Assembly: GCA_949752745.1 (NCBI GenBank)
Contig: OX457032.1
Span: forward strand, 9,420,271-9,484,270
Source of the DNA: Protula sp. h YS-2021
Taxonomy: Eukaryota > Annelida > Polychaeta > Sabellida > Serpulidae
Reading direction: 5' to 3'
Length of the DNA stretch: 64,000 bases
Positions 33,866 to 43,924 of the stretch are shown in pieces (positions within the stretch are counted from its first letter, which is position 1; each line of letters starts with the position of its first letter). The translations under genes were made by a program, and so were the position numbers. The notes under the pieces were generated by a model. That model saw only the letters and a program-made list of their open reading frames with translations, was not told where the DNA came from and made no database searches.

Positions 33866-34054
33866 GTGGATCCTTTTGGCCCGTCTTCTGTGGCAGGAGG
33901 TCCGACAAAACCACGGCGCGACGCATACCCGTCCACCCACAAGCAATAAACTACCCGCGTCCCGCGGAGACTGCAGTCCGAAGAAATGCGCGTGTTATCG
34001 GACCTACAAAGAAAACTAATCATATTAGAACTGCGATTATCTGAAAACGGCTGA
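33866..34054 (+). CDS. DCDC1: DCDC1-like exon 38 (last), with an internal TAA
   Basis: Acceptor TGTGCTTGCAG, entered in phase 0: VDPFGPSSVAGGPTKPRR, then TAA at 33,947-33,949. The same frame continues for 34 codons to TGA at 34,052 and ends in a leucine-rich helix (EEMRVLSDLQRKL). The helix looks like the conserved C-terminus, so the TAA is either a truncating mutation/polymorphism in this haplotype, an assembly error, or the true end. Confidence 0.65.
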
Positions 34055-34431
34055 GAGATAAACCCTCGGTGGCATAATCCATCCGTAAGCTGTTTGGGTC
34101 ACCTGATTTTTCACAAGAAAATGGGAAAATAATCGAGGAAAACCATTACCTTATGTCACAATCCGTGCAGTGTTATACTGAGGGAGGGATTTGACAGACG
34201 CGTCTCATAGATTCGTAGCTTAAGCCTTACGATATACATAAAGACGTATGTTTTTCTTCAAACTCAACGCTTAGCTGTGTAAAGATCATCGTATCAATGC
34301 AACTTTAGAATTGCTTTCAATCTTTAAACAAAAAAAAACGACGTGCAATTTTATATGTATGTAAATTTATTTGATGAAAACCACTGTGAATAAAGTAATA
34401 AAGAATTCAGTGCTTCTGAGAAAAGTTGCCT
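34055..34431 (+). other. Probable 3' UTR of the DCDC1-like gene
   Basis: Unique AT-rich sequence following the last stop, with AATAAA at about 34,388 and a second AATAAAG close by. No other gene seen. Confidence 0.4.
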
Positions 34432-34650
34432 TGACAGTCACGTAATTAAGTGATTGCATGAAGTGCATATAGCATGCATTTAGGAACCCCAGGTAATTAA
34501 GTGAGTGCATGAAGTGCATATAGCGTACATTTAGGAACCCCAGGTAATTAAGTGAGTGCATGAAGTGCATATAGCGTACATTTAGGAACCCCAGGTAATT
34601 AAGTGATTGCATGAAGTGCACGTAGCATACATTTAGGAACCCCAGGTAAG
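34432..34650. repeat. 51-bp tandem repeat, 4 copies
   Basis: Units of GTAATTAAGTGAGTGCATGA plus ATATAGCGTACATTTAGGAACC, 51 bp apart. Confidence 0.9.
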
Positions 34651-34889
34651 GCTGAAAAATATAATTGTGGCAGTGCTATATATAAAGAAATTTAGCTGAG
34701 ATTTCTTAATTACGAGAAACCTTTTGCAGTTCACTCAGTAGTTAAAATTGTGTAACTTTTCTTCCATGCAAACGAACAATTTTAGCGGGGAAATTTTTTG
34801 TGACTGAGCAATGCAGCGTATTGAAGAGGAAGGACGCTACCTTTCAAAACAGATTTACAGGTGTTTGTCGTTTTAATGTGACTGACTGA

Positions 34890-34909
34890 TGTCTCTCTCT
34901 CTCTGTCTC

Positions 34910-35002
<93 letters not shown>

Positions 35003-35033
35003 TTCTGTCTCTCTCTCTCTCTCTCTCTCTCTG

Positions 35034-35102
<69 letters not shown>

Positions 35103-35103
35103 G

Positions 35104-35180
<77 letters not shown>
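34890..35180. repeat. (CT)n microsatellite, ~290 bp
   Basis: Almost pure CT repeat with GTCT and GCTTCT interruptions. Long open frames here (Ser/Leu or Arg/Glu) are compositional artefacts. Confidence 0.95.
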
Positions 35181-35182
<2 letters not shown>

Positions 35183-37095
35183 TCCCGGGTTAGCCCTAAT
35201 ATTTATAATACAAAAAAACAATCAGTAGTATGGGATGACTTGCAGATCATAGAATGATCAGTGAAAGGCTTGTTTTAAGAATGGTTGTGTAATGTTATAT
35301 CTAGCATAATTATCTGTCTGAGCAAGTATCCTTAAAGTTACAAGCCTAAAATAAAAAGAACAAAAATAATGTGGACACAAGGGATACTGTAAAGGTGAAT
35401 TTTTATAGTATTGAAATGTTTTTCATGTCTAAGTATTTTCGTACAAGTTCTATGAGATAATTGCAGTGCAAGAGTTGTTTGATGTACATCAGTCGTTACT
35501 AGCTTTTTATACGTTTTCCCGCCTATATATTACCCGTTCTACCCAATGAGTTCCGCGCACCACACTTCGATTACGCTTTGACTTCAATGCGAGCTTGTAA
35601 ATAAATGCCAGAATATTTCTTTTCTCTTTTATGCCTTTAACTAAGGTTGCTAAGGTTGAATTTCTAAAGTAGTTTACAATTCCAGTGGCAGATATATTAT
35701 TAAGAAGAGACATGTTAGCCGGGAAAAAGTTAGGTAGCGACTGCGTTGTCCACAGACCTTGAAATCTTAGTCCGTCCGAGTTTTTATGTATTAGAGACTG
35801 ATCTTGATTTATCATAAACATACATAGCAAAGTCGGCAAAGATACACTAAAAATAGATGTCGATACATTTGCGGTGGTGGGTTAAGCCGCTGGCTTTGAG
35901 GTTTGATGTTTGTTTTGAAGACAAGCATTGAAGGTTAAAAAAAAAACACATTGTGATTTAAAATAAGAGTTATCAAGCGAATAAGAATTTAAATATTTTT
36001 GTCCTGAATGAAATAAGACTCTGCGGATGTGGTGAGTCTGCTAGTGGAATGCGCTAGCGTGGACGACCGACAGCTCAACTTCTTTGCTGCTCCATAAAAT
36101 TCAGCGAGACTGAGCCGCTTGAGTCTATTCTGAATATCTGAATTGTTAGTTGCTTGATACATTGTTATGCTAAATAATAGACTGTTCAGATTTAACATAC
36201 TTTTTAACAGCCAAATATCTCTGTCAAGTATATTTGGATAAGTTTACTGTTCATGAAATCTGTGATTCTATACAAATTTATATGTACTTTATTTGCTATT
36301 GCTATATATGTATCTCGTTTCGCATCATTGAAAGTGGTCTTTTCAGTCCATCTCACTTGTATCGTACTATACGTTCAGATTTTATCTATAAAGTTTCAGA
36401 ATGATAATACATGCTTGTTAGCCCCCAACTGGGCTTTAGTTTATAATACCTGTTCGTGTTTTTTTATGTTCGCCTTCACAGGAACAATATTATAATGTTA
36501 TACACTTGTATCTTATTTGTTGCAAAGATAAAACTGAACTAATCCTGCTAAAATCAGGAGTTTGTTTTATTTTTAAAAAAGGATTTGCAGCTTCCGTTTA
36601 GGGTTTACAACCTAAGACAACTCGAGTTCTTTATGCATATCTTATGTTCCAACATTTACTTGAAAGCCTTGATGATCCCTTTCCTCATTAAAACCTGACA
36701 TCTGCAGCAAATAACAGCGGCAGCATCGACATGCAATACACACTCTGACGTGGTTAATTGATTTTAAGTATTTGATATTAGTAGCACACATATTTGAAAT
36801 ACTCTAAAGTGCTGTCCGCTGATTGGTGGTAATAGGTATTATCCAAACGGGACCAGGTCAAAAGCGCCAAAAACTGCCTCCTGACAAATTTTTAAGACAT
36901 TTGAGCCAAGCCATATTATGCAACGATCAAAATGTTACATCATTTGATTATGGACAGCAAGTATAGTCAATCCCTCTTAGATGTCTTAGACGCCCAGGTT
37001 GGGTCCAGAAGACCCAAAGCCTTCTATTTTCTGTTTTTTTTTTATTTTATTTTTGGACGCTATTCGGAAGAATCAAACTTTTACGTATATATAGA
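35181..37095. other. AT-rich intergenic sequence, no gene recognised
   Basis: Only short frames occur here, on both strands, none with recognisable motifs or splice-supported continuity. Confidence 0.5.
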
Positions 37096-37219
37096 TTTGC
37101 AGCTTGGACGACACGAAGCCGCAAACGAAAAATCTAAAACTGAAGCCGCTTTGGAGCTCTACAACAAGTTTGTGAAGAAAGAAATATCTCGTCGTCTCTG
37201 GCATGGGACACAAGTTTAA
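37096..37219 (+). other. Possible exon or gene fragment, unidentified
   Basis: After TAGATTTGCAG the frame encodes LGRHEAANEKSKTEAALEL and YNKFVKKEISRRLWHGTQV, then TAA. It looks protein-like (balanced, helical) but I do not recognise it. It could be a terminal exon or a transposase remnant. Confidence 0.25.
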
Positions 37220-37764
37220 AGCCCGAGTGGACTTGTAACGGGCGTAATAACGATGTGGACTGTAAGTAAGATAAGTGAAACTACTCTTATGATTTAATTC
37301 CACAGTGCTATTGTTTTTAAATCTTAGCTACAAGCCCTTAAAAACATGCAGCCAAGGAGTTGCTTAATTGGTTACATTTTTAACAGTCTAGGTTTTTTAC
37401 ACTTGTGTTGTATGGAGTTGAGTACCAATAAAATTAAAATCGGGATTCGACTGATGTCACTGGTCGTTTAAAAATGGTCAAAAACTTTTGTTATGTATTT
37501 TAAAAATTAAAAAGTGTTGTATTTCAATCAAAGTGGACTTTTAATAAAAAGTACTGTTAAAGCAGTGAAATTGCCAAATGAACGGGTTGAAAAACATGTA
37601 ATACTTAAAGTCAGTACTAAATAAAATGGGTTTGGACAGGGCATTCGATCTAAAGTTTCCACAGGCTCCTTCCAGTTCAGCATTGGACTTCGGCGGATTA
37701 CAGACATTATCGAGCAAAAATACGGAACTTAAAAAAAACAATGCCGCAGCTCACATTTACAGGT

Positions 37765-37862
37765 GTTTAGAAACCCACGCGGGTATGAGCACAGGTATGG
37801 CCAAACCCGGGCGGGTATGAGCACAGGTGTGTTCAAACCCGCGCGGGTATGAGCACAGTTTC
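37765..37862. repeat. ~36-bp tandem repeat, 3 copies
   Basis: Three copies of CGCGGGTATGAGCACAG with an AAACCCGCG spacer. Confidence 0.85.
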
Positions 37863-38079
37863 CGGAAGTGAATGTAAATTACTTCGTCAAAGCAGTGAGA
37901 GACGAAATGACGCATGATTTCGTCATGTACTTTCGTCATCCCATCCAAGCATGTTCAAACGTGCATGATTTCGTCATACCATCAAGGTACATTGTCAAAG
38001 CACATATGTGCTTACGTCATCCCATTCGGACGTCATTGACGGCATTGATGACGTCACGGATGACGTCATTTACTAAATA

Positions 38080-39038
38080 TTTCAATCGAACAAAAATGGT
38101 CAAGTGCGCATGCCATAATTTCTCCAAATATTCTTTTCCATGGATTTAAGGATGAATGTGAAGAACTGAATCTTCCTTACCAAATATGCAGGACACTATG
38201 CAAAAAACAGCATGAATGGCTTCCTGAAGTAAAAGAACTCGTCAGAAAGTGGTTCATAACCTATTGGGGTGAGGAATCAAATATGATTGGTTAGAAATTC
38301 TGTGACGCCTTCAAGCAACTCTGATTGGTTAAAAATTCTGTGATGTCTACAAGCAACTTATTATATGATTGGTTACCAATTTTATGACGTCATATGACAT
38401 ATAAAAGGAATGAACTTTAGTATCACTCAACAGTCACAACCATTAACGCAACCATGAACGCACCATTCGTAATCAGTGATAACTTACAAGTCTGTGTAGA
38501 AGAACGAGTATATGGGCGCTTTGCAATCTTTTACGTGGGCTTATGTGGGATAAAATAAGACTCATTAGTTACCATCTGCGTGATGAGGGATATGAACTCA
38601 AACTCTCTGACGATAAACACATTACAGTCATTAACTTTGCTGAAAAGAGATACGTCAGTTTTCACTGGATTCGACAAGTGAACAGCAAAGTGTACAACAA
38701 CTACATCAACCTAAATGATGAGGAATGGAACACATTTTTAGATATTATACCAAAAGTTGCAGAGCTGTTGAAAGGAAAATGTCATGAAACATTGATAATA
38801 CAGCATGAAAGAAAGCGAGTTGAGGAAAGAGGATCTGAGAGAAGTGAGAAATTGCAACAAACACGCGTACAACCAATTGGCTTACATTTGTGAGTACTGT
38901 GGTGGATCTGAGTTCTTTGGAGATAAGTGTCATTATCATAAGTATAACTGTAAAGACTGTGAACCAGACAATTTCTGTAAGGTGTGGGGTGAACTTAAGG
39001 TAGAAGAAATTGGAATCGTATCGCGAGATGGAATTTGA
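38080..39038 (+). pseudogene. Fragment of another Polinton: helical-protein and PC4-like/zinc genes
   Basis: At about 38,148-38,295 a frame encodes FKDECEELNLPYQICRTL, resembling the FLRECEEMHLP segment of the element gene at 43,406. After a TATAAAAGG box (about 38,401) an ATG at 38,453 opens a copy of the PC4-like/zinc gene at 43,925 (YELKLSDDKHITVINF, YVSFHWIRQV, YINLNDEEW, then CEYCGGSEFFGD, CHYHKYNCKDCEPDNFC). The copy needs at least two frameshifts (about 38,525 and 38,800-38,880). The gene order matches the intact element, but this piece lies 2 kb outside its left end, so it comes from a different insertion. Confidence 0.7.
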
Positions 39039-40483
39039 ATTTAAAAAACGTTATGCTCATTGGATGTACATTAGTTTACAGCGAGAAAAGTCTTTTGCCT
39101 TAACACCTCATTTTTCTTGGAACGAAAAACTTGATGCAAGTATTTAAGGCTATCACCTTTTAAGTTACCTTTAAGTAACCTTTTAATGTCTATGCTACAT
39201 AGTTATGTCTCACATTGCAGACCGTGGTAACTGAGTGTCCATGACAAGAATCTATGTCCTTTCCTTTGGTTTTGTGCTGACGCGGTTTCCTTCCCAGCAG
39301 ACAACTGCTTTTGCTCCTAAAACCTCCTTTAGCTCATCCAAAAACTTTAGCTGTCACTCATTTCTTTCTTGTTTTGACGGTTATATTCTCGTTTTATTCG
39401 GGACATGTGAGAGGGGTTGATCCTGTGTAATTAAAGCTTAACAAGCATTCATCAAAACTGCCCTACATATTTTATGAATGAATTTGCTTTGAATATGGTG
39501 CTTTTTAATTTATCGCTGTTTCAGTATTGGTCAGTAGTCAATAGGCAAAAAATATGAATTGCCAAAATGAGCGTAATACAAGAAATGCGTGTATTCCCCC
39601 AAATTATCTGGAGTTTCCGAAAGAAGCTCCCCCGCCATATGGAAGATCCGGAGCTTATATTTGAAAACAGTTTCCGAATAGAAACTCCCGAGGCTTCTGT
39701 TTGGTTTCAATATGAGAATCTTAAAATATCTAGTTTCGGTTTAGAAGCCTAGAGCTTCCTTTCAGAATTCAAAGCATCAGAGAATATGGGTATTCCATGA
39801 TTTCACTAATTCTCTGCAACAAGAATGCTCTCGGAAGTTAACATAAAAATCATGCACGTAACGTTTCCAGTTCTGTGTGATGGCGACTGATGTTTTCTCC
39901 GAGTTTGCTCTGGTTAGTTTTTTTTTCGGATAAATTCCGCCGTTTCAATGAAGTCGCGTTGTAGATTGCACGAGACATAAGCGGATGAGGGATGGGGAGA
40001 TGGAAACGTTACCTATTCTAGAACTACAGGAAGATCGCGTGTGTTATATATTAAAATCTGAGGGAAAGGGTAACGAACCTTGTTGTTTTCGAGGTCGTCT
40101 CGCCATATTTTGCGTAATCTAACTATATTCCATGTCATCTCGCTCTGTTCCAAGTATTTTGCAGTATTCTGTGGCATCTGGTCATGTTCTAACTCACTTC
40201 GCTATGTTCTAAATTATTTATTTAAATTATTTCACTCTCTTTTAAGTCATCTGGCTACATTCTAATTCACGTCGTTATATATTAAGTCATCTCGATGTAT
40301 TTTCTGCCATTTCAATGTAATCTAATCACTCGTTTGGCAGAATAACGTTGTGCAGATGTCTAAAGGGCGACGTTATATAGACGTCATCAGAAGTGTTAAT
40401 ATGACGTGTAGAAAAGGTTATTCCTAAAGCCATAAATCTTCTTACTGCATTGTGCTTCACACACAAACAGACTGATACATGAA
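39039..40483. other. Intergenic sequence without recognised genes
   Basis: AT-rich. The stretch 40,080-40,330 has loose repeats of a CATCTCGCTATGTTCTAA type. Short open frames have no recognisable motif. Confidence 0.5.
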
Positions 40484-41052
40484 CTAAAAGTAAGCTTTTC
40501 TAAACAAGTATGTCTTTAAATCTCTCTTGAAATGATAGAATGATGGACTAGATCGCAGTTCCAAAGGCAACAAATTCCAGAGATTTGGTGACACATTTTC
40601 AAAGACCCTCGAGTCGTACTTGTTTCTTACGATGTTTGATTCTAGTAGCGTAAGGTAAGGTCCGTAACGTAAGGTCCTCGAAGTACGGTATGGCCTCAAC
40701 AACTCTGACAGATATGCAGAAGCATTACCATGTAGTGATTTGTAAGTTATTGATAGCAATTTATATTGAATTCTTTTCGATACTGGTAGCCAAAGAAGTT
40801 CCATCAAGGTATTGGAAATGGAGTCATATTTGCGTTTATTTGCTATAATCCTTGCGGCCATGTTCATAACACGTTGCAGTTTATCTATTTGGTAATGCAG
40901 AAGTCTAATCGACTTATTACTAAGGCGTGAATGACGGTTTTCGCCTGTTCGTACGACAAATACTTATGGATTTTCCTGATCCAGGAGAAGTAGAAGTAGC
41001 AAGCACGGCAAATATTACTCACATGCTCATCCAGGGAAAAAGTGGAGTCAGT
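40484..41052 (-). mobile_element. LINE reverse transcriptase gene, 3' half (left of the Polinton)
   Basis: On the - strand, from the Polinton border leftward, the frame reads DSTFSLDEHVSNICRACYFY and IRKIHKYLSYEQAKTVIHA, then KRIQYKLLSITYKSLHGNA, YLSELLRPYRTSRTLRYGP and NLWNLLPLELRSSPSFYHF. These are the thumb and C-terminal segments typical of CR1/L2-like non-LTR elements. The other half is at 59,508, so the Polinton split this reading frame. Confidence 0.8.
41047..41052. repeat. Left target-site duplication (GTCAGT)
   Basis: Six bases directly before the left end. The right counterpart is GTCAAT at 59,508-59,513, differing at one base. Polintons make 6-bp duplications. Confidence 0.75.
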
Positions 41053-41341
41053 AGTAGTAGGAAAACGTTGGTTCTACTGCACTGCAGTAGAACCAACGTT
41101 TGGTTTTGCATTGCAGAACCTATGTTTTGCATTGCAGTGGAACCAACGTTGGTTCTACTGCAGAATCGGCAGATGGTAGACAGACGGGCAGACGGACAGA
41201 CGGTAACTTTTTTTTTCCATTTCCCACACTCTCATGCATACACACATATACCAACACCATGATAAATTGTTTTGCTTATTTTTGTAATAAGTGGCGGCCG
41301 CTCTGAAAAGAGCAGCCTGGAGTTGAAACTCCTCACTGTTT
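41053..41341. repeat. Left terminal inverted repeat of the Polinton
   Basis: Matches the reverse complement of 59,179-59,507 from AGTAGTAGGAAAACG in to CTCCTCACTGTT. It begins with a hairpin (CGTTGGTTCTACTGCA, one-base loop, complement) and contains several AACCAACGTTGGTT-type palindromes and a GGCGGCCGC site. It is about one hairpin unit shorter than the right copy. Confidence 0.9.
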
Positions 41342-41352
41342 TTGCTTCCAGT

Positions 41353-41907
41353 CTAGTAGAAGACTACGGTTTGTTGTACTGGTCTGGCACATGAGGTCAT
41401 CTGCTGGCAGTTGAATAAGAAGTGGTCTGTTGTCAAACCACACGTAAAGCATCTCAAGGTATATCTGTCTCTCAGCGCAGAGTGGCAGGTCCAGATGAAG
41501 GCGCAAAAGAGACATGTCTGGTGTCCACATCCTGCTGCTATGACCCGGTCTGGGGACAGCATACATCTACATCCAATGCAAAATTGGATATCTTCCTGTA
41601 GGAAGTATCGACCCCAGGCCGGGTATTCATCCTCTTCACTCTTTGATGGAATGTCTTCTCCTAGGACAGCAGATCTGAAGTAGGCTTGCCTGTAACAGCC
41701 TTCTTCTATGTCTCTAATGCGTTGCCCAATCATAGCCCTTCTATGGAAGTATATCGGAATGCACAGCGCAGCGGCTTTAGCTGGATCCGGCAGCAGATGC
41801 AAAAACGACTGTCTCTCAGACGGATAGATTGGTGGTGTTACTTGAACAACCACTTCTCTAATCTCTCTTATTATGCGTGAATCGTCGATCGCGGCTAGAA
41901 CAATCAT
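41353..41907 (-). CDS. RING-finger protein, left copy (intact)
   Basis: 184 residues. The start is set at ATG 41,907 (MIVLAAIDDSRIIREI) because it aligns with the right-end copy; an upstream extension would add 26 hydrophobic residues. The C-terminal half has C-x2-C (CIGC), then CGH, TCLFC and RCFTC, fitting a C3HC4 RING and suggesting an E3 ubiquitin ligase. The N-terminal half (LLPDPAKAAAL, MIGQRIRDIEEG) is shared only with the paralogue at 58,618. It faces outward, ends 12 bp from the TIR, and has TATATATA about 43 bp upstream of the start (41,950). Function is inferred; host protein degradation or counter-defence are possibilities. Confidence 0.7.
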   Translation of the reverse strand: MIVLAAIDDSRIIREIREVVVQVTPPIYPSERQSFLHLLPDPAKAAALCIPIYFHRRAMIGQRIRDIEEGCYRQAYFRSAVLGEDIPSKSEEDEYPAWGRYFLQEDIQFCIGCRCMLSPDRVIAAGCGHQTCLFCAFIWTCHSALRDRYTLRCFTCGLTTDHFLFNCQQMTSCARPVQQTVVFY

Positions 41908-41994
41908 GTCAGCAGGTAGTGGTAAACTGTGGAAAGCTGTGAAGATAGCACATATATATAGGGCAGAAAACCAAAATGACGTCATTGCAAAATG

Positions 41995-42165
41995 ATGTCA
42001 AGATGGGAAAAAGTTAACGTCTAACCCCCCCCCCCTAGGACATACTATGTACCGACCCCCCCCCCCTAAGACATACTATGTACCAACCCCCCCTAGGATA
42101 TAGTATGTACCAACCCCCCCCAGGACATACTATGTACCAACCCCCCCCCCCCCCCCCCAGGAGAG
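41995..42165. repeat. C-tract spaced repeat, left divergent promoter
   Basis: Four units of CCCCCCC followed by TAGGACATACTATGTACC, mirrored by the G-rich units at 58,375-58,540. It lies between the divergent RING gene and the gene at 42,285. Confidence 0.85.
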
Positions 42166-42223
42166 CAAAAAAAATTGTGCTGAATCAGCTTGATGAAATC
42201 GTTGATTCAGCATGATAAAATCG

Positions 42224-42230
42224 TATATAA
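42224..42230 (+). promoter_or_regulatory. TATA box for the 42,285 gene
   Basis: TATATAA 55 bp before the ATG, within a block (GATTCAGCATGATAAAATCG) mirrored at the right end before the zinc gene at 58,247. Confidence 0.55.
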
Positions 42231-42284
42231 GTGTAGTGTCTCGAGGCTTAGGCATCGTCAGACACACCAGCTATCAACATAGAC

Positions 42285-43373
42285 ATGGATGACTTTGAAA
42301 CAGTTACTTTTGATGATACATTATTATCGTTGGAAGAGATGGATGCGTTCTTTGAAGACGTTGAAACAGCTTTGAAGGAAGCGTTAATTGCTCCGCCAGA
42401 TGTCGCTACAGTGCAACAAGCAATGCCTCAGGAGGAAGCGTTAAATGCACCATCAGATGTCGCTACAGTGCAACAAGCAATGCCTCAGGAGGAAGCGTTA
42501 AATGCACCATCAGATGCCGCTGCAGTGCAGCAAGAAATGCCAGATCCTGAGGGGCCTGACTACCCGTTCTGGGTTGCGAATAGACTTGTCAATGGTGACA
42601 ACTCACAACTAAGTGCAAAGTTAAAAGCGCATCTAGCACATTATGAGGAAAACGAAGTGAGTGATGATGATGAGGATTCAGAATTGGACATGTCAAGCGA
42701 TAATGAGGATTCAGAAGTGGACATGTCAAGCGATGACGGAGAAGACAAACAGCTGAAATCTAAAATTGAATCGAGTAAGACCATACCTGTTACTGAGGAA
42801 GATGTTATAATGTTGAAACGGAACTTTCGAGCAGTACTTCCTCTGATTGATTGTAACATTTTATGGTGTTTATGTGAAGAAGGCTTTTTCAACAACCACA
42901 CGTACATGTATCTAACGGAAGAAGTGAATACCGTCATTCAACTCATCTACATGTTAGAAGGAAACACAGAACATGTTCCGGCGTCAGAGCCAAAGTTCTC
43001 CGAAGCTATGACTCAACGTTTCGTTCAACTTATTAAAAGTCTTCATGAGGAACTTTTTAAGACTTTATCTCTACCGGCGCCAAAGTCTCTGGATGAGGAT
43101 CGTGAATTCAAATGTGCAAAGGTCATGTTGCATGGTTTCAAATACCTTGAAGAACGCATTCAGGTGTATGATATGATGGCTTACCTCTATGAAAAAGGAC
43201 ATTTCACTATGTCAATGCTGTTTCAATGGATACTAGGGCATCGGACCCCAGGAGACTTTTTAGTGATTGTCATGGTACAATCGCTAACAAACGGTTTACC
43301 AACAACCTTTCTCGACGGTTTCAATGAGATGACTCCGCGATTTTACAAACATCTCATGAAAACCTACATGTAA
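42285..43373 (+). CDS. Accessory protein with two CARD-like segments
   Basis: 362 residues. Residues ~30-90 are three imperfect 19-residue repeats (EALNAPSDVATVQQAMPQE type); ~125-160 are acidic/serine (DDDEDSELDMSSDNEDSE). Two helical regions follow. The first (~170-225) has MLKRNFRAVLPLIDCNILW then CEEGFFNNHTY; the second (~280-360) has KYLEERIQVYDMMAYLYEKG, HFTMSML and FLDGFNEM. The pattern of six helices, a central glycine turn and a terminal F..F..aL motif resembles caspase-recruitment (death-fold) domains; this is a fold-pattern inference. If right, the protein may interfere with host apoptosis or inflammatory signalling. It is the first gene after the left divergent promoter. Confidence 0.6.
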   Translation: MDDFETVTFDDTLLSLEEMDAFFEDVETALKEALIAPPDVATVQQAMPQEEALNAPSDVATVQQAMPQEEALNAPSDAAAVQQEMPDPEGPDYPFWVANRLVNGDNSQLSAKLKAHLAHYEENEVSDDDEDSELDMSSDNEDSEVDMSSDDGEDKQLKSKIESSKTIPVTEEDVIMLKRNFRAVLPLIDCNILWCLCEEGFFNNHTYMYLTEEVNTVIQLIYMLEGNTEHVPASEPKFSEAMTQRFVQLIKSLHEELFKTLSLPAPKSLDEDREFKCAKVMLHGFKYLEERIQVYDMMAYLYEKGHFTMSMLFQWILGHRTPGDFLVIVMVQSLTNGLPTTFLDGFNEMTPRFYKHLMKTYM

Positions 43374-43378
43374 CATCT

Positions 43379-43387
43379 GTATAAAAG
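43379..43387 (+). promoter_or_regulatory. TATA box (TATAAAAGG)
   Basis: Lies 19 bp before the ATG of the 43,406 gene. That is too close for a normal leader, so it may serve a leaderless or very short transcript. Confidence 0.4.
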
Positions 43388-43405
43388 GAGGTAAAACCAT
43401 TTACA

Positions 43406-43837
43406 ATGTCAACATTGCTTCTTCATCGATGTGTAGAGACCATGGATGACGTCTTCAAAGTGAATTATGCTGACTATGTGTTTTCAAAGCTTCCTGCTTT
43501 TGAATCGGATTGGATGCTGCAAGTGAAGAATTTACATCAGCATTGGGAAGCTGTTGGAAAGACCATTCCAAGAGATCGTTTCATCCGCTCGTTTCTACGT
43601 GAATGTGAAGAAATGCATTTGCCACCAACTTATGACATTGATTCAGCATTTATCAACGCGAATACAATTTGGGCAGTTGAGCTCATGTTAGTTGTAGCTG
43701 CAAGAATCATTTTACATTATGATGATGACATTCCATTGACGACGAATGTATCAGAACTTGTTCGATTCAACCATGGACGAGTTGAAGTGAATTCAAAACT
43801 TTGCAAGGGAGCTGACTCAGCAAATAGTTGGGTATAA
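43406..43837 (+). CDS. Small helical accessory protein A
   Basis: 143 residues, not recognised. Contains FIRSFLRECEEMHLPP, DIDSAFINANTIWAVELML and an ARIILHYDDDIP stretch. A similar FLxEC...DxDSA pattern occurs in the gene at 44,573 and in the remnant at 38,148, so these form a small element-specific family. The start is ATG 43,406 after AATG context. Confidence 0.6.
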   Translation: MSTLLLHRCVETMDDVFKVNYADYVFSKLPAFESDWMLQVKNLHQHWEAVGKTIPRDRFIRSFLRECEEMHLPPTYDIDSAFINANTIWAVELMLVVAARIILHYDDDIPLTTNVSELVRFNHGRVEVNSKLCKGADSANSWV

Positions 43838-43840
43838 AAG
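43833..43840 (+). promoter_or_regulatory. TATA box (TATAAAAG) for the PC4-like/zinc gene
   Basis: GGGTATAAAAGGGAG at 43,830-43,844, about 85 bp before ATG 43,925. A comparable box precedes the remnant copy at 38,453. It overlaps the end of the preceding gene. Confidence 0.55.
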
Positions 43841-43924
43841 GGAGTGGACTCAGCAGAGTGAAGTCATTTCTCAGCAGACAGTTGGAGGGAGTGGACGTGA
43901 AGTCATCAGCACATTGTGGCAGCC

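Larger units (their letters stand above)
1..34054 (+). other. DCDC1: DCDC1-like gene (38 exons in window, 5' end outside)
   Basis: One multi-exon host gene. Exons were called by translating between consensus AG and GT sites and checking that codon phase carries across all 37 junctions, which it does. The product has repeated doublecortin modules (motifs such as RRVLVFKNGQG, YISCGEPFKDP, LRLIVLKNGV, YVSCGETWTDP, VKVLVFKNGDG, KRVLVFPNGE) separated by beta-trefoil/ricin-B-like stretches (NGFIKSKAMPNLVLAV, QWKFTRVENTEWQ, NQRWHYDESTGMLQAF). In known proteins this combination marks DCDC1, a large microtubule-binding protein; microtubule binding here is inferred from family. The first exon is cut by the window edge. 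The last reading frame holds an early TAA (33,947) before the expected end at 34,054. A weak poly(A) signal AATAAA occurs near 34,388. Confidence 0.85.

Noticed and set aside
34844..35257. Arg/Glu- and Ser/Leu-rich frames
   Set aside because: They are translations of a (CT)n microsatellite.
35507..35839. 110-codon reverse frame as a gene
   Set aside because: No recognisable motif, no splice or promoter context, AT-rich surroundings.
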